This document shows, piece after piece, positions 57,301 to 64,000 of a DNA stretch of 64,000 nucleotides; position 1 is the first letter of the stretch; each line of letters begins with the position of its first letter. Source of the DNA: Oreocharis arfaki (Eukaryota > Chordata > Aves > Passeriformes > Paramythiidae); assembly GCA_013398015.1 (NCBI GenBank), contig VZRR01004525.1:1-64000 (forward strand), in the 5' to 3' direction. The notes below the pieces were generated by a model. That model worked only from the letters and a program-made list of their open reading frames with translations, was not told the origin of the DNA and ran no database searches. Position numbers and translations under genes: made by a program.

Positions 57301-57818
57301 CCAACCAGTCCTACTAAGAAAGAGAAAACATTATCTTTACTTACAAAACCTGTAATGTATATACACACATTAAGCATATCTGTAGGCATACACCTTCTAT
57401 TCAAAAACTGCTCACACTGCAGGCACAGAGTAGCTTAAAGTCTGTCCATGCCATTGCTAAGGCTTTGGAAATGTAACGAGATATTGTGCAATTATGGACT
57501 GAGTTGGGTGAAGGGCAGTGTCACAGAACACCAGAGGGGACAAACATGCACATAAGCACAGAAGATCAGGAAGTAAGAAATAATGTACATCTCGAAGGCA
57601 GCCACAGGAGAACCAAATGGCCAGCCTAAGCCCAAGGTAACAAAAGGAGGCAGATAGTGGGGATTTACTACAGGAGGCATAAAACACTCACGCTGGATAT
57701 TCAGGCACTTTTCCCTTGAAGGCAGGCAGATCACGAACGTATTCGTTGTACAGCCACTTCACTTTGAAGTGTAAATTCATATAGTCCGCACTTTTACACA
57801 GTCTGTGTTTCTCATGCT
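18059..57818 (-). CDS. UNC13B: UNC13B (Munc13-2), 3' half of the gene, 14 coding exons, 5' end outside window
   Basis: Spliced coding region on the minus strand. Joined exons: 57818-57692, 53087-52991, 52200-52057, 51921-51844, 51308-51231, 44216-44128, 40645-40493, 38589-38466, 31951-31895, 27418-27338, 26949-26802, 20848-20756, 19688-19529, 18344-18059. The sum is 1715 nt: 2 nt finishing a codon, 570 codons and TGA. All junctions are GT-AG with matching phases, so no constitutive exon is missing. The product covers late MHD1, MHD2 and C2C of the Munc13 family, which primes synaptic vesicles by acting on syntaxin-1/Munc18 at the presynaptic active zone. Paralogue choice rests on C-terminal details such as CWCPLGRRIHMDETGLTIL and the ending SESRSTEEGT, which fit UNC13B better than UNC13A (CWLPLG, ending rich in A/P) or UNC13C. 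N-terminus, C1, C2B and promoter lie upstream of base 64000. Confidence 0.95.
18345..19528 (-). other. UNC13B intron E13-E14
   Basis: 1.18-kb intron bounded by GTAAGTG and GTTTTTCAG, with a short (TG)n run at 18582-18604. The minus-strand open frame at 19185-19619 is E13 read partly in another frame plus intron and is not a separate gene. Confidence 0.9.
18582..18604. repeat. (TG)n microsatellite
   Basis: Interrupted TG run (TTGTGTGTGTTTGTGTGTGT) in the last UNC13B intron. Confidence 0.85.
19529..19688 (-). CDS. UNC13B: UNC13B exon E13 (C2C)
   Basis: 160-nt exon. The acceptor is TCTTTTCCAG|TTGTGGC and the donor TTTCATTT|GTAAGTG. It encodes VVAANDLKWQTSGMFRPFVE, then a basic stretch [20 protein letters not shown] and ETFHF, where the last Phe codon is split TT|C. 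The basic patch is typical of the Munc13 C2C domain. Confidence 0.95.
19689..20755 (-). other. UNC13B intron E12-E13
   Basis: 1.07-kb unique intron bounded by GTATGG and CTTTTCCAG. No repeat or exon recognised. Confidence 0.9.
20756..20848 (-). CDS. UNC13B: UNC13B exon E12 (start of C2C)
   Basis: 93-nt exon. The acceptor is CTTCCCTTAG|GCTCCGG and the donor GTGAAAG|GTATGG. It encodes (G)SGVDDPVGEVSIQIDLYTH and PGTGEHKVTVK, the first beta strands of the C-terminal C2 domain. C2C of Munc13 is known to lack a full set of Ca2+-binding aspartates and to act in membrane bridging and priming. Confidence 0.95.
23344..23368. repeat. Perfect 11-bp hairpin, 3-nt loop
   Basis: Arms TAATGTTGTTA (23344-23354) and TAACAACATTA (23358-23368) are exactly complementary around TGG. 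Intronic; function unknown. Confidence 0.85.
24026..24330 (-). mobile_element. CR1 LINE 3' fragment
   Basis: Minus orientation: GAGTCACAGAATCACACAAT, ACTTCTTGAACTCTGTCAGG, GGTGCTGTGAGCACTTCCC, GTGCCCAGCCACCCTCTGGG and CCGTTCCCTTGGGTCCTGTC. It is intronic and in the same orientation as UNC13B. Its sequence class differs from the copy at 25243, suggesting a different CR1 subfamily. Confidence 0.94.
25243..25620 (-). mobile_element. CR1 LINE 3' fragment
   Basis: Minus orientation: ACCACAGAATCACAGAGCCA, AAGGTCATCTAGTCCAACTG, CACCACCTCCCTGGGCAACT, CTCCTTTCAGGTAGTTTCAG and CTGAGCCTCCTCTTCT. Intronic, with an A-run insertion near 25441. Clearly diverged. Confidence 0.93.
26802..26949 (-). CDS. UNC13B: UNC13B exon E11 (MHD2 end)
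   Basis: 148-nt exon. The acceptor is ACTCATAG|CAATATTT and the donor CTCAGG|GTAAGA. It encodes [20 protein letters not shown], then [20 protein letters not shown] and FVQSQTAQ, ending with one base of a Gly codon. It closes MHD2 and leads into the linker to C2C. Confidence 0.96.
26950..27337 (-). other. UNC13B intron E10-E11
   Basis: 388-bp intron bounded by GTAAGTG and AACTCATAG. Nothing else recognised. Confidence 0.9.
27338..27418 (-). CDS. UNC13B: UNC13B exon E10 (MHD2)
   Basis: 81-nt, phase 0-0 exon of 27 residues. The acceptor is TTGTTTGCAG|GATCATA and the donor ATCAAA|GTAAGTG. It encodes DHMVREETRSLTPKQCAVLD followed by LALDTIK, a block shared by UNC13A and UNC13B. Confidence 0.95.
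29391..29418. repeat. CCAAC-like simple repeat
   Basis: Short run built from CCACCAACCCAAACCAACCC and CAACAAAC, preceded by an A-run. Intronic low-complexity DNA. Confidence 0.6.
31373..31402. repeat. 15-bp tandem duplication
   Basis: GTCATGCACTGTCAC (31373-31387) is followed directly by GTCATGCACTGTCAA (31388-31402); 14 of 15 bases are identical. Simple local duplication in an intron. Confidence 0.85.
31742..31783. repeat. Imperfect 21-bp tandem duplication
   Basis: ATGCATTTAAAAGCACATTTT is followed by ATGCATTTAAAGGCATTTCTC. The shared core is ATGCATTTAAA. Intronic. Confidence 0.7.
31895..31951 (-). CDS. UNC13B: UNC13B exon E9 (small MHD2 exon)
   Basis: 57-nt, phase 0-0 exon of 19 residues, GTQLIFSAAKELGHLSKLK. 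The acceptor is GCAATCATAG|GGCACAC and the donor TTGAAG|GTATTG. It is too short to appear as an open frame and was found by expecting the conserved GTQxIFxAAKELxxLSKLK block between E8 and E10. It sits between introns of about 6.5 and 4.5 kb. Confidence 0.95.
32768..32832 (-). mobile_element. Short CR1-like internal fragment
   Basis: TCAGGTTACTCAAAGCCCCA, TCTAACCTGGCCTTGAATCT and AGGGATAGGGCATC match the CR1 segment just inside the 3' end, minus orientation. No tail is present. Old and eroded. Confidence 0.65.
37998..38026 (+). other. G-quadruplex motif in intron E8-E9
   Basis: Four G runs, G6-T-G6-TAAAAT-G5-AT-G3, which meets the usual G3+ N1-7 rule. It lies on the plus strand, which is the template strand for UNC13B, so it could form in DNA but not in the pre-mRNA. 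Confidence 0.8.
38466..38589 (-). CDS. UNC13B: UNC13B exon E8 (MHD2)
   Basis: 124-nt exon. The acceptor is TCCCTGCAG|CCTGACAC and the donor CATACG|GTAAAG. The first base completes Asn (AA|C). It then reads [20 protein letters not shown] through NTMEKLIVLPPLTDHT. This is the core of MHD2, which is conserved in all Munc13 isoforms. Confidence 0.95.
38590..40492 (-). other. UNC13B intron E7-E8
   Basis: 1.9-kb intron bounded by GTAAGG and CCCTGCAG. No repeat element or extra exon recognised. Confidence 0.88.
40493..40645 (-). CDS. UNC13B: UNC13B exon E7 (MHD2)
   Basis: 153-nt exon. The acceptor is CTGTGCAG|CTTTCAG and the donor GATGGAAA|GTAAGG. It encodes (S)FQTRIDECVKQMSDILCQVK, then a family-variable GTANSAANARN linker, then VAQDADNVLRPLMDFLDG and AA of an Asn codon. 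The overlapping 179-codon plus-strand open frame at 40321-40860 is an antisense shadow. Confidence 0.94.
43176..43195. repeat. Perfect 20-bp palindrome with octamer motif
   Basis: TTTGCATGTTAACATGCAAA reads the same on both strands. The left half with its flanking A gives the POU-factor octamer ATTTGCAT (43175-43182). The right half gives ATGCAAAA, one base off. It could be a POU dimer site or chance; no functional evidence. Confidence 0.8.
43728..44107 (+). mobile_element. Solo LTR of an endogenous retrovirus, antisense to UNC13B
   Basis: 380 bp bounded by TGTGG at the left and CCACA at the right, a perfect 5-bp inverted terminal repeat. The host 6-mer AAGGAC flanks it on both sides (43722-43727 and 44108-44113) as a target-site duplication. 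Promoter-like parts appear in plus order: CCAAT boxes (43949-43953, 43975-43979), TATA-like GTATATATATGA (about 44014-44025), AATAAA (44039-44044) and a GT-rich segment GTGTGTGTCGTGCGT before the end. No internal viral genes remain. A 6-bp duplication fits beta/ERVK-like or alpharetrovirus-like integrases. It sits 20 bp from the donor of exon E6. Confidence 0.9.
44128..44216 (-). CDS. UNC13B: UNC13B exon E6 (MHD2 start)
   Basis: 89-nt exon. The acceptor is TTCACAG|TTGGATG and the donor AACAG|GTGAGT. It encodes LDAEASDHLKELQVKLNNVL through DELSAVFGN and two bases of a Ser codon. A 380-bp solo LTR (43728-44107) begins 20 bp past this exon's donor, so this exon is the one most likely to be affected by the insertion. 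Confidence 0.95.
44217..51230 (-). other. UNC13B intron E5-E6
   Basis: 7.0-kb intron, the largest complete one in the window. It contains a TG/TA microsatellite (48739-48770) and a 139-codon plus-strand frame at 46033-46452 without recognised homology. Otherwise unique AT-rich sequence. Confidence 0.88.
48739..48770. repeat. TG/TA microsatellite
   Basis: GTGTGTGTATATATACATAT followed by further AT repeats to 48770. Intronic dinucleotide repeat. Confidence 0.9.
51231..51308 (-). CDS. UNC13B: UNC13B exon E5 (MUN)
   Basis: 78-nt, phase 0-0 exon of 26 residues. The acceptor is GTCCTTTCAG|CCCTGC and the donor AAAGAG|GTAAGA. It reads [20 protein letters not shown] and ends AMGGKE, close to invariant in Munc13 proteins. 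Confidence 0.95.
51309..51843 (-). other. UNC13B intron E4-E5
   Basis: 535-bp unique intron bounded by GTGAGT and CTTTCAG. No repeat or extra exon seen. The adjacent E3-E4 intron (51922-52056) is only 135 bp. Confidence 0.9.
51844..51921 (-). CDS. UNC13B: UNC13B exon E4 (MUN)
   Basis: 78-nt, phase 0-0 exon of 26 residues. The acceptor is TCTTCACAG|ACTATTG and the donor AAACTG|GTGAGT. It reads TIGKVLMQYADILSKSFESY and ends CSKEKL, continuing the MUN helical rods. Confidence 0.94.
52057..52200 (-). CDS. UNC13B: UNC13B exon E3 (MUN)
   Basis: 144-nt, phase 0-0 exon encoding 48 residues. The acceptor is CTATTGTAG|TTCCAGC and the donor GCCAAG|GTAATA. It includes [20 protein letters not shown] and FEIIKKLECPDP, signature sequences of the MUN region between MHD1 and MHD2. 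Confidence 0.95.
52201..52990 (-). other. UNC13B intron E2-E3
   Basis: 790-bp unique intron bounded by GTATGT and TATTGTAG. Nothing else is recognised in it. Confidence 0.9.
52991..53087 (-). CDS. UNC13B: UNC13B exon E2 (MUN)
   Basis: 97-nt exon. The acceptor is CCCCTGCAG|GTGGTTTG and the donor GATGGG|GTATGT. The first G completes the Ala codon begun in E1 (GC|G). It then reads WFEQFVMQWLDENEDVSLDF and on to ERDKKDG, a highly conserved MUN segment of Munc13 proteins. The acceptor phase is the same one that the candidate cassette exon at 55298-55378 would use. Confidence 0.95.
53088..57691 (-). other. UNC13B intron E1-E2
   Basis: 4.6-kb intron. It is mostly unique AT-rich sequence without recognisable repeats, and contains the candidate cassette exon at 55298-55378. 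Open frames elsewhere in it (for example 54475-54750) lack compatible splice sites or known domains. Confidence 0.85.
55298..55378 (-). CDS. Candidate in-frame cassette exon of UNC13B (81 nt, 27 residues)
   Basis: Lies in the 4.6-kb intron between E1 and E2. The acceptor is GATTGTTCCTTAG|ATACCAAC and the donor CTGAAATG|GTAGGC. It is fully open in the one frame that joins both neighbours: E1 ends GC, giving GC|A, and the cassette ends TG, giving TG|G before TGG of E2. The result is PEYPA-YQQQMNRINLP...ARLMAKLKW-WFEQF. Codons in its second half are G/C-ending, unlike the AT-rich intron around it. No canonical Munc13 I know has this insert, so it would be an alternative isoform or a lineage-specific exon. 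A chance match of phase and splice sites in several kilobases of intron cannot be excluded. Confidence 0.5.
57692..57818 (-). CDS. UNC13B: UNC13B exon E1 of window (MHD1 segment)
   Basis: 127-nt exon, the most 5' one visible. The acceptor is CCTTACAG|AGCATGAG and the donor CCAGC|GTGAGTG. It encodes (E)HEKHRLCKSADYMNLHFKV... through VPEYP, ending with GC of an alanine codon. This is the conserved MHD1 stretch of the MUN domain containing KWLYNEY. It starts with two bases completing a Glu codon, so the previous exon should end in G. I could not find that exon between 57819 and 64000, so it probably lies outside the window. Confidence 0.95.
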
Positions 57819-58571
57819 CTGTAAGGAAGGGGAAAAAAAGCAGTTAGGTCTGAATTCACCACTGTCACTACACCAGGCACAGGAAGAACTTAAAAAGCAC
57901 GACTGCAGAGTGCTAGGGTGTTGAGGATGAAACACCTATAGAGCCACAAAATCTTCACAACACAGGATTTTGGCAGCAGGCAGGAGTTCTTGGAGGTTGC
58001 AACCATTGGGGCTCTGGAGCTTTTTTCTGCAGCTCCAATTAATACTTCCATTTGTTGAACATTTTTTTGTTGTCAAAGCAATAAAAACAGAGCAATCTCT
58101 CATGGCCTTTTCATTTAACGCATCACAGTTGAGACTCCATCTTTGTAGGGGAAAAATCAAGGCGAGCAAATCTGTTCATTCTTGGATACAAACAAAGGCA
58201 ATACCAACATGTTACACTACATCCCCTATGAGACAAGAGTAGAAAGCACCAAGAGTTTGACAGTGTGACTCAAGCAAGATCAAACGAGCTACACAGGAAC
58301 TGGAGCCTCCCCTGCTCCTGTTTGGAGAAATTAATGATATTTCTCTCCCACAAGGCAGGGTCTGCTGCTGAGCTTCTTCCTCCTGCCAGGATTCCTTATG
58401 TTTTTGTACCCAGGCAATGCTAGGAAAATGAAGGTTCTCCCTGTATAATGCCCATACCTCCACAACACAACCTTTCCCATACACCTACACCACTAAAGCA
58501 CTGGCCATAACCAGACCTATGTTTCTGCAGAGATCATCTCCGTAGACCACTGCTCCACTTCCTTATCAGGA

Positions 58572-58812
58572 GAAATGTATGGTCCATGTCTTCGCTCTCA
58601 AGGCCCTTCACAGCCTACATCCACACTACCATCTTTCAGCAACTGACTCCCACCTCCGATCAGCCCACAATTCTGTATATAAAATACTTGTTAAGCTCTC
58701 CCAAAAGCAGCTCAACGCTTTCTCCCAAGCCACCCCTCATGTGCTTACACAGGCAGCTCCTTCTACTGCACTGCTTTTCTTCAAAATCCTCCTTGAAGAG
58801 ATTAAAATTAAT
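58572..58812 (+). mobile_element. Possible ancient LINE (L2/CR1-superfamily-like) 3' fragment
   Basis: CTCTCAAGGCCCTTCACAGC, CAACTGACTCCCACCTCCGA, CAGGCAGCTCCTTCTACTGC and CAAAATCCTCCTTGAAGAG resemble, in order, the C-rich 3' coding region of old L2-type LINEs (RT end: KAL.. ..SLLK). The match is from memory and diverged; a SINE with an L2-type tail is possible. A 79-83 codon open frame remains here. Confidence 0.35.
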
Positions 58813-61800
58813 TCCTTTTTCATGATATGAGGACTCAGCAGCTGGCTTTTGCCTGCACTGTGACCCTGCATTATCAGGTTATCAATTCTGCACTGCCGCT
58901 CCCCAGTGCCTGTCTGTATCCATCTCTTTCTTCCACCAAGCTTCACAGCAGGAACACACTTTGTGCCAAGCTTCGTTGTTCACTCTAGCACCACAGCAAG
59001 CTGCTAGTCCATGACTACAATGTGGGATATTATACTAAAACATACCTGATTTTGGCTTAGACTCAGGTTTTTATCCCGGTATTTGACTTTAGACTCTTCT
59101 TTCTACCTTTGACGTGGAAACCTCATCACTGATGTAACTTTCCAATGGCACCACCGCTGATGTGCAAACAGGTTTCAGCTATGTTAAAAAGTGGGAGTCT
59201 TTTTCTCCACTCTGAATGGCTTATTAACTGATAGGCATGCTTATCTTACAACATGACCTATTTTCAGGTAAATGTGAATTCTTGCAGCTAATTCAAAACA
59301 TTGAGAAACTTCCACATCCCTCTTGAAGCTTCATTAACATGCACAAGAATAAAGTCCGAATCAAGTGTGAATTATCCAAGTGAAAACACAAAATCTAGAG
59401 TAGTGTTCATGCAAAATTTTTCCATAAACCTTGTCAACTGCCAAGCAGTTGAACGTTCCAGTGATTTGCCTGCAAGCTTTTGTAACAGCACAATACAGAT
59501 TTCTTTCAAGCTCGTATGTCACGGATCCACACAGATACAATCGCAAAAAAAGAGAAAGAAATAGAAAAAGAATAAAATAAAGAAACCCAATCTTTGTTTT
59601 AAAGAAATTAAAATGCCCAGTATCTGAGAGACATAATCCTCAGGGGTGATGGTTCAATGGACAAGTTACATGTACTGTGGTCCATTTCACTCCACAGGGA
59701 GCTGTGTAAAGTCCATTCCTGTTTTACATTATTAACCTCGTATCTTTCTTGAGCACTAAGAAAGCAGGAGTATACTCAGCGTCTGAACTGCTGACCCTCT
59801 GGAATCCCTCAAGCAATGGTAGGAGAAAATGAGAACTCCCTCTGCAGATCTAAAACTGGAAACAAACAGAGCAATAACTGTGCCTGCTCCGCTCCCTGTG
59901 AGTGAGGAAACCGATGGACAATTATAACTTCATTAATTTGGATGTGTGCTGCCGCCAGTTGCTGCTCCCACATGTGGAAAACGCTGTTCCTGCCGAGGAA
60001 AGGTCTGGCTTGGATGTAACAAGGTCTTAAATCAGATTTAGTTCCTCAAAATTAAACAATGCACTAAAAGCAAGCAATTCAAGCCTTTTCCTGTTTTCTG
60101 CGACATCTAAAATACTTCTAAGTTGCAGAAGAAGAAGATGCAAAGCAGCCACAGAAGCATAAACCCAACTACAGCTAGTAGGACTACCTGGCCATCTAGG
60201 CACTAAAGGAGACACTTGACACTAAGGGATAAATCACAGGAAACGAAAAGAAAGAAGGAGAGGTCTTACCACCATAAAAGAGAACTTTTCGTATTCGAAA
60301 GAAAGGAGGGGCTTGTGACAGAGAAAAGACAAGAATGAACAGCTCAAACGTTCTGGAGAACAAAGAAAGCCAGCAAAGACCCAAACCCCCCTCATCCCCA
60401 GCTTGCATCATCTGCCTTTCCCCCTTCAATGGACCCTGCACAGTTTTCATCAGTTGCTTCCTTTGTAAGTGGAAATGTTTAAGACCACCTGAAGGTGACA
60501 TGGAAACACATCAGTCAGAGGCATACATTGAAAACCCATTTTAGAAAAAGTAAAGTGAAGATCCTGGCAGCTATCAGTCTTAGAATATTTCTGTTCTGCT
60601 TTATAACCTGCTGGCTTTTAAAGAGCTTAGCAGCAGCAGCAACAGCAGAACAGCACACAGATATTGTACAGCAACTGCTGTGTTTTATCCTGAAAGGACC
60701 ACAGAGTTCTGTAAGTCTCCCACACTTCCTTAGCAGATTTCAGCTGCAAACAGCCTCCTACGGAGAAAAGCTTTTAGAGTCACCAAGGCCATATTATTAA
60801 GGCATTAGTAGGGAACTGCTCCCTAGCAGCACACTTTCTAGTGTTATGTCCAGTTCTACTTTTCAGACAGAGAGCAGGATCACTACCACACTCTTTAATC
60901 ACACATTTTTTTCTTGATTGCAAGGCTACTATTCATGGGTTAATTTCTAGCAAATAACGCCAAGTTTCTGTAAAGAAACTCCAACAGGTACCGAGGCTGT
61001 TGAAGCCTTAACACTTTAGATAGCTGGCATCTGTGTGTGCCTCTGATCCCCTTTTCCTTATTAGAAGTGAGAAAGTGGCAGAATGATTTATTTCAATCCT
61101 GCCTGCCAAGTCTACTCAGTCTCTCTTCCTATCAGAGATGTTTCCAATTTGTAGCTCTCCTAATACTGATGTGTCCAAACTAAGATGAAACGTTGCTGTC
61201 AAAGATGACGTTGATTTTCTATTCCTGTCTTTTAAGGTGCTCCTAGCAAAGGAAGAGCAGAAGCCTCTTTGCTCAGGGTGTCTGTGCATTCTGGGTGACA
61301 GAGGTTTCAGAGAGGACAGTGAGAAAACTACTAACTACAGTTAGTGTGCTGACAGAGAGGCTATCCAGCTGCTTGAGCACCAGGCAGTGTCCCAGGGCGG
61401 AGCCAGCTGTATGGCTTGGAAAATCATGCTCTACCCTACAGTGACTCCAAGGTAACACGAGCCTGCCAGCCAAGTCTGGGACACGTGTATCTGACCTGTT
61501 TTACTCTTGGGCAGATGGGGAACAAGGCACACTTCTCAAAGACCCAGCAAACAGGGAGGTGCTGGGTCTGCTGTGTATGGTGCCTTGAGTATACTGCTTT
61601 GGGGGAGAGAGAAAACAAGCAGGGTAGATCCTGAAGCTTCTGCTGTGTCTCAGACACTGAGTATCCTTAGGACAGCCAAAGGCATGAGATCCAGCAGTCA
61701 AACACACCGCTGTCGTGACTACTGCTACCAGCTGCTGAACATATCTTATACAGAGAACTAGGTGTTTCATTTTTATGACTCAACATTTTACACACTAGCA

Positions 61801-63533
61801 ATCTAACTCTTCAAAAGGTGCCCAAAGGACACATTGCTGCAGCATCCACAGGCTGGCACGAATTCTGGATCTGAAGCCCTTAATATTCCAGGTGTAAATT
61901 AGGATTTATGCATTGTCCTGCATATGGGGGTAAGCTCCGGCTGGGAGAGGCAAGATGGGGAAAAAGGAAAACAACTCAGGCAGCCAGGCACTGCCCTCCA
62001 GCTCAGAGAAGCCATCTCCCACTTGAGCCTCTCAGCTCTCTTGCACACTGCCTACTGGAGAGCAGAGTGGAAGCATCAGGCTGGAAGGAGGGAGGAGGCC
62101 GTTTCACACAGCCAGGTCTGCACTTTCTACTCCAAAGTCTCCTTACAGCACATACCCTCCATTTCTACGGCAGCAGTATGGTCTTACAAGTCTTCTTTGC
62201 AGATCTGTTTACTGCTGGCAGAAAAACTACAGAACACTAAAGCTAGTGTTACACACTACATCCGAAGTGCTAAAACTATGCTTAACAAATGAAAGTCTTT
62301 GTCTACTCACAGCTACAAGCTCCACCAAGGAGCACAAACTTACCACTTGGTGAGGTGAATGAGCTCATGTTATCCAGAACTTAGGAACAGAACATAAGGG
62401 AAAAACACCATGAGGAAAGTTAGGGGCAAGTGTTATACTCTGTGTTCATGTGCACATATCTCCAAAAAATAGATCTGCTCTTGCTGCAGAGAGCTCCTGA
62501 TGCACACAGATCTCAGAGCAGACAAGAAATGTACCCAGGGACATTTCTGGGTACAAACCGGGAAAAGGAATATGAAACTCTTGGCGCAGGTTAACTGGTA
62601 GAAAAAAACAGCAACTGAACCTGAGAAATGACAGTGCCAAGAGCTGAGGCTGGCAAATCCAATTATCATCCTACACATCATTTAATCAGTCTCCTTTAAT
62701 CCCTTTTTCCCTAGTTAAAAAAAAAAAGCAGTGAGCTAATCCAATCATCTGTATTTAAAATATATGTAGTAAGGCCCGTAATTGAATTATTGTAGAGCTT
62801 GTTTTAAAGGTTATCTTCACAAGTTTCTGAAGAGCAAAGCAGTGAGGAATCACACTTGCCTCAAATAGAATTCTGCACCCTAAGCATTTCTTGAATATAT
62901 ATTTGGAAGAGACACATCCTAACACAGACTCTATCACTGTTCAACCCTCCTGCAAAACTTGCACAGTTAAGACTACAAATAAATTACCAGGCAGTTTTTA
63001 AAATTTTGTCCAAAATGAAAAATACCTGTCCACCAGCTGCATTTGTATGAACTTTCATCACCAATAAATATTTTGAAGAGGGATAGTCTTTTCAGCAAGT
63101 ATTCACTATGCACTGAGGAACTCATGGGTGATACCAATGCTTGTCTTAAGAAGCTCAAAAGGGACCAGAAGGATGTCAGGAAAAGGTAAACCAAACCCAG
63201 AGTCATCAGTGGGGTCATGGTATGAGACATGAAAAACAGAAAACCTGGGAGACCGAGCTAACCTGGGCACTGGCAACCAAATAAAGCAAATAAAATTAAA
63301 AAAAAGAAAACCATTCAAATTCATGTCCCCTTTGACAGTCATGCAACCTGTAACCTTTTTACAGCTGCATTTTGGATGCAACAGGGAAAGGCAGTCTTAG
63401 GGAGGTGAGCGGCTACATCTGGAGACACCCAATTCTCAGGGCTACAGATAAAAGAGGAAGATAGGGTGCTTCCAATATGTAGAACCGCAAATTCCATTAT
63501 AAACTCCTGAAGGTGAGCACACAGGAGTAAAAA

Positions 63534-63930
63534 GAACCATAGACTGGCTTTGGTTGGAAGGGAATGGAAAGATCATCTCATTTCAACCCTCCTGCCATGG
63601 GCAGGGACACCTTCCACTATCCCAGGCTGCTCAGAGCCCCATCCAACCTGGCCTTGAACACTGCCAGGGATGGGGCAAAACCAGCTTCTCTGGGCAACCT
63701 GTGCCAGGGCCTCACCACCCTCACCGGGAAGAATTTCTTCCTAATACCTAATTTCAACCTATTCTCTTTCAGTTTGAAGCCATTCCCCCTTGTCCTGTCA
63801 CTACAAACTCTTGTACGAAGTCCCTCTTCATTGTTCTTGTAGGCTCCCCTTCAGGTACCCCAGTTAGGTCACCCAGAAGGTTGAACAAACCCAATTCTCT
63901 CAATTTTTCTTCACAGGGGAGGTGCTCCAT
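63534..63930 (-). mobile_element. CR1 LINE 3' fragment
   Basis: Minus orientation: GAACCATAGACTGGCTTTGG, CTGCTCAGAGCCCCATCCAA, CTTGAACACTGCCAGGGATG, GGGCAACCTGTGCCAGGGCC, CTTGTCCTGTCACTACAAAC and GGCTCCCCTTCAGGTACCC. It is the best preserved CR1 3' region in the window and lies in the intron upstream of E1. Confidence 0.95.
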
Positions 63931-64000
63931 CCCTCCTACATAAATAAGGACAAAATTGAAAGAGGAGCTAAAATAGTCTCCAGGAGCAAAGTTTCTAGGG

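Larger units (their letters stand above)
57819..64000 (-). other. UNC13B intron upstream of E1, partial
   Basis: At least 6.2 kb of intron continuing past the window edge. It holds an ancient LINE-like fragment (58572-58812) and a CR1 copy (63534-63930). I looked for the preceding MUN exon (expected to end ...EVMWxLFAQDMKYAxE) and did not find it here. Confidence 0.75.

Noticed and set aside
18059..57818. Assignment to UNC13A or UNC13C instead of UNC13B
   Set aside because: The C2C ending (CWCPLG..., SESRSTEEGT) and the MHD2 text ([33 protein letters not shown]) match UNC13B as I know it. UNC13A has different residues and an Ala/Pro-rich end, and UNC13C differs more.
60196..60501. Minus frame with FRIRKVLFYGG considered as the missing upstream UNC13B exon
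   Set aside because: The translation does not match the conserved MUN sequence expected before E1, and no acceptor and donor pair with the right phase was found.
1..64000. Search for tRNA, rRNA, CRISPR arrays, phage or bacterial operons
   Set aside because: Nothing with the needed structure was seen. The window is vertebrate intronic and intergenic DNA.

Overview
The window looks like nuclear DNA from a bird, probably a songbird. It is AT-leaning and intron-rich. It carries at least seven CR1 LINE fragments of the avian type, whose 3' ends carry the familiar TCATAGAATGGTTTGGGTTGG-like tail or its complement. It also has one LTR-like repeat (about 4357-4860) of a kind I associate, from memory, with passerine genomes. 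There is no bacterial-style gene organisation, and nearly all short open frames are chance.

The only gene I can support is the 3' half of UNC13B (Munc13-2), on the minus strand. Fourteen coding exons run from 57818 down to the stop codon at 18059-18061. Every junction is GT-AG and every phase fits. Together they encode 570 complete residues: the second part of MHD1, the rest of the MUN region including MHD2, and the C-terminal C2C domain, ending in EEGT. The 5' half (N-terminus, C1, C2B, first part of MUN) and the promoter lie beyond base 64000. UNC13B is a presynaptic vesicle-priming factor that opens syntaxin-1 and templates SNARE assembly. Human UNC13B is on 9p; the matching avian chromosome would be Z, which is inference from synteny and not visible here.

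Layout: 1-16.3 kb is gene-free flank downstream of UNC13B, with CR1 pieces, the LTR-like repeat with an internal 37/22-bp tandem array, and a 623-base N gap inside a long CR1. From 16.3 to 18.06 kb is the 3' UTR, with two candidate poly(A) signals and a CpG-rich block. From 18.06 to 57.8 kb are exons and introns, and from 57.8 to 64 kb part of a further intron.

Most worth a second look are two items. The first is a phase-perfect, unannotated 81-bp candidate cassette exon (55298-55378) that would insert 27 residues into the MUN domain. The second is a well-preserved 380-bp solo LTR (43728-44107, 6-bp target duplication AAGGAC, TGTGG/CCACA ends), inserted antisense only 20 bp from a UNC13B splice donor. 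I found no tRNA, rRNA, CRISPR or novel multi-gene system.
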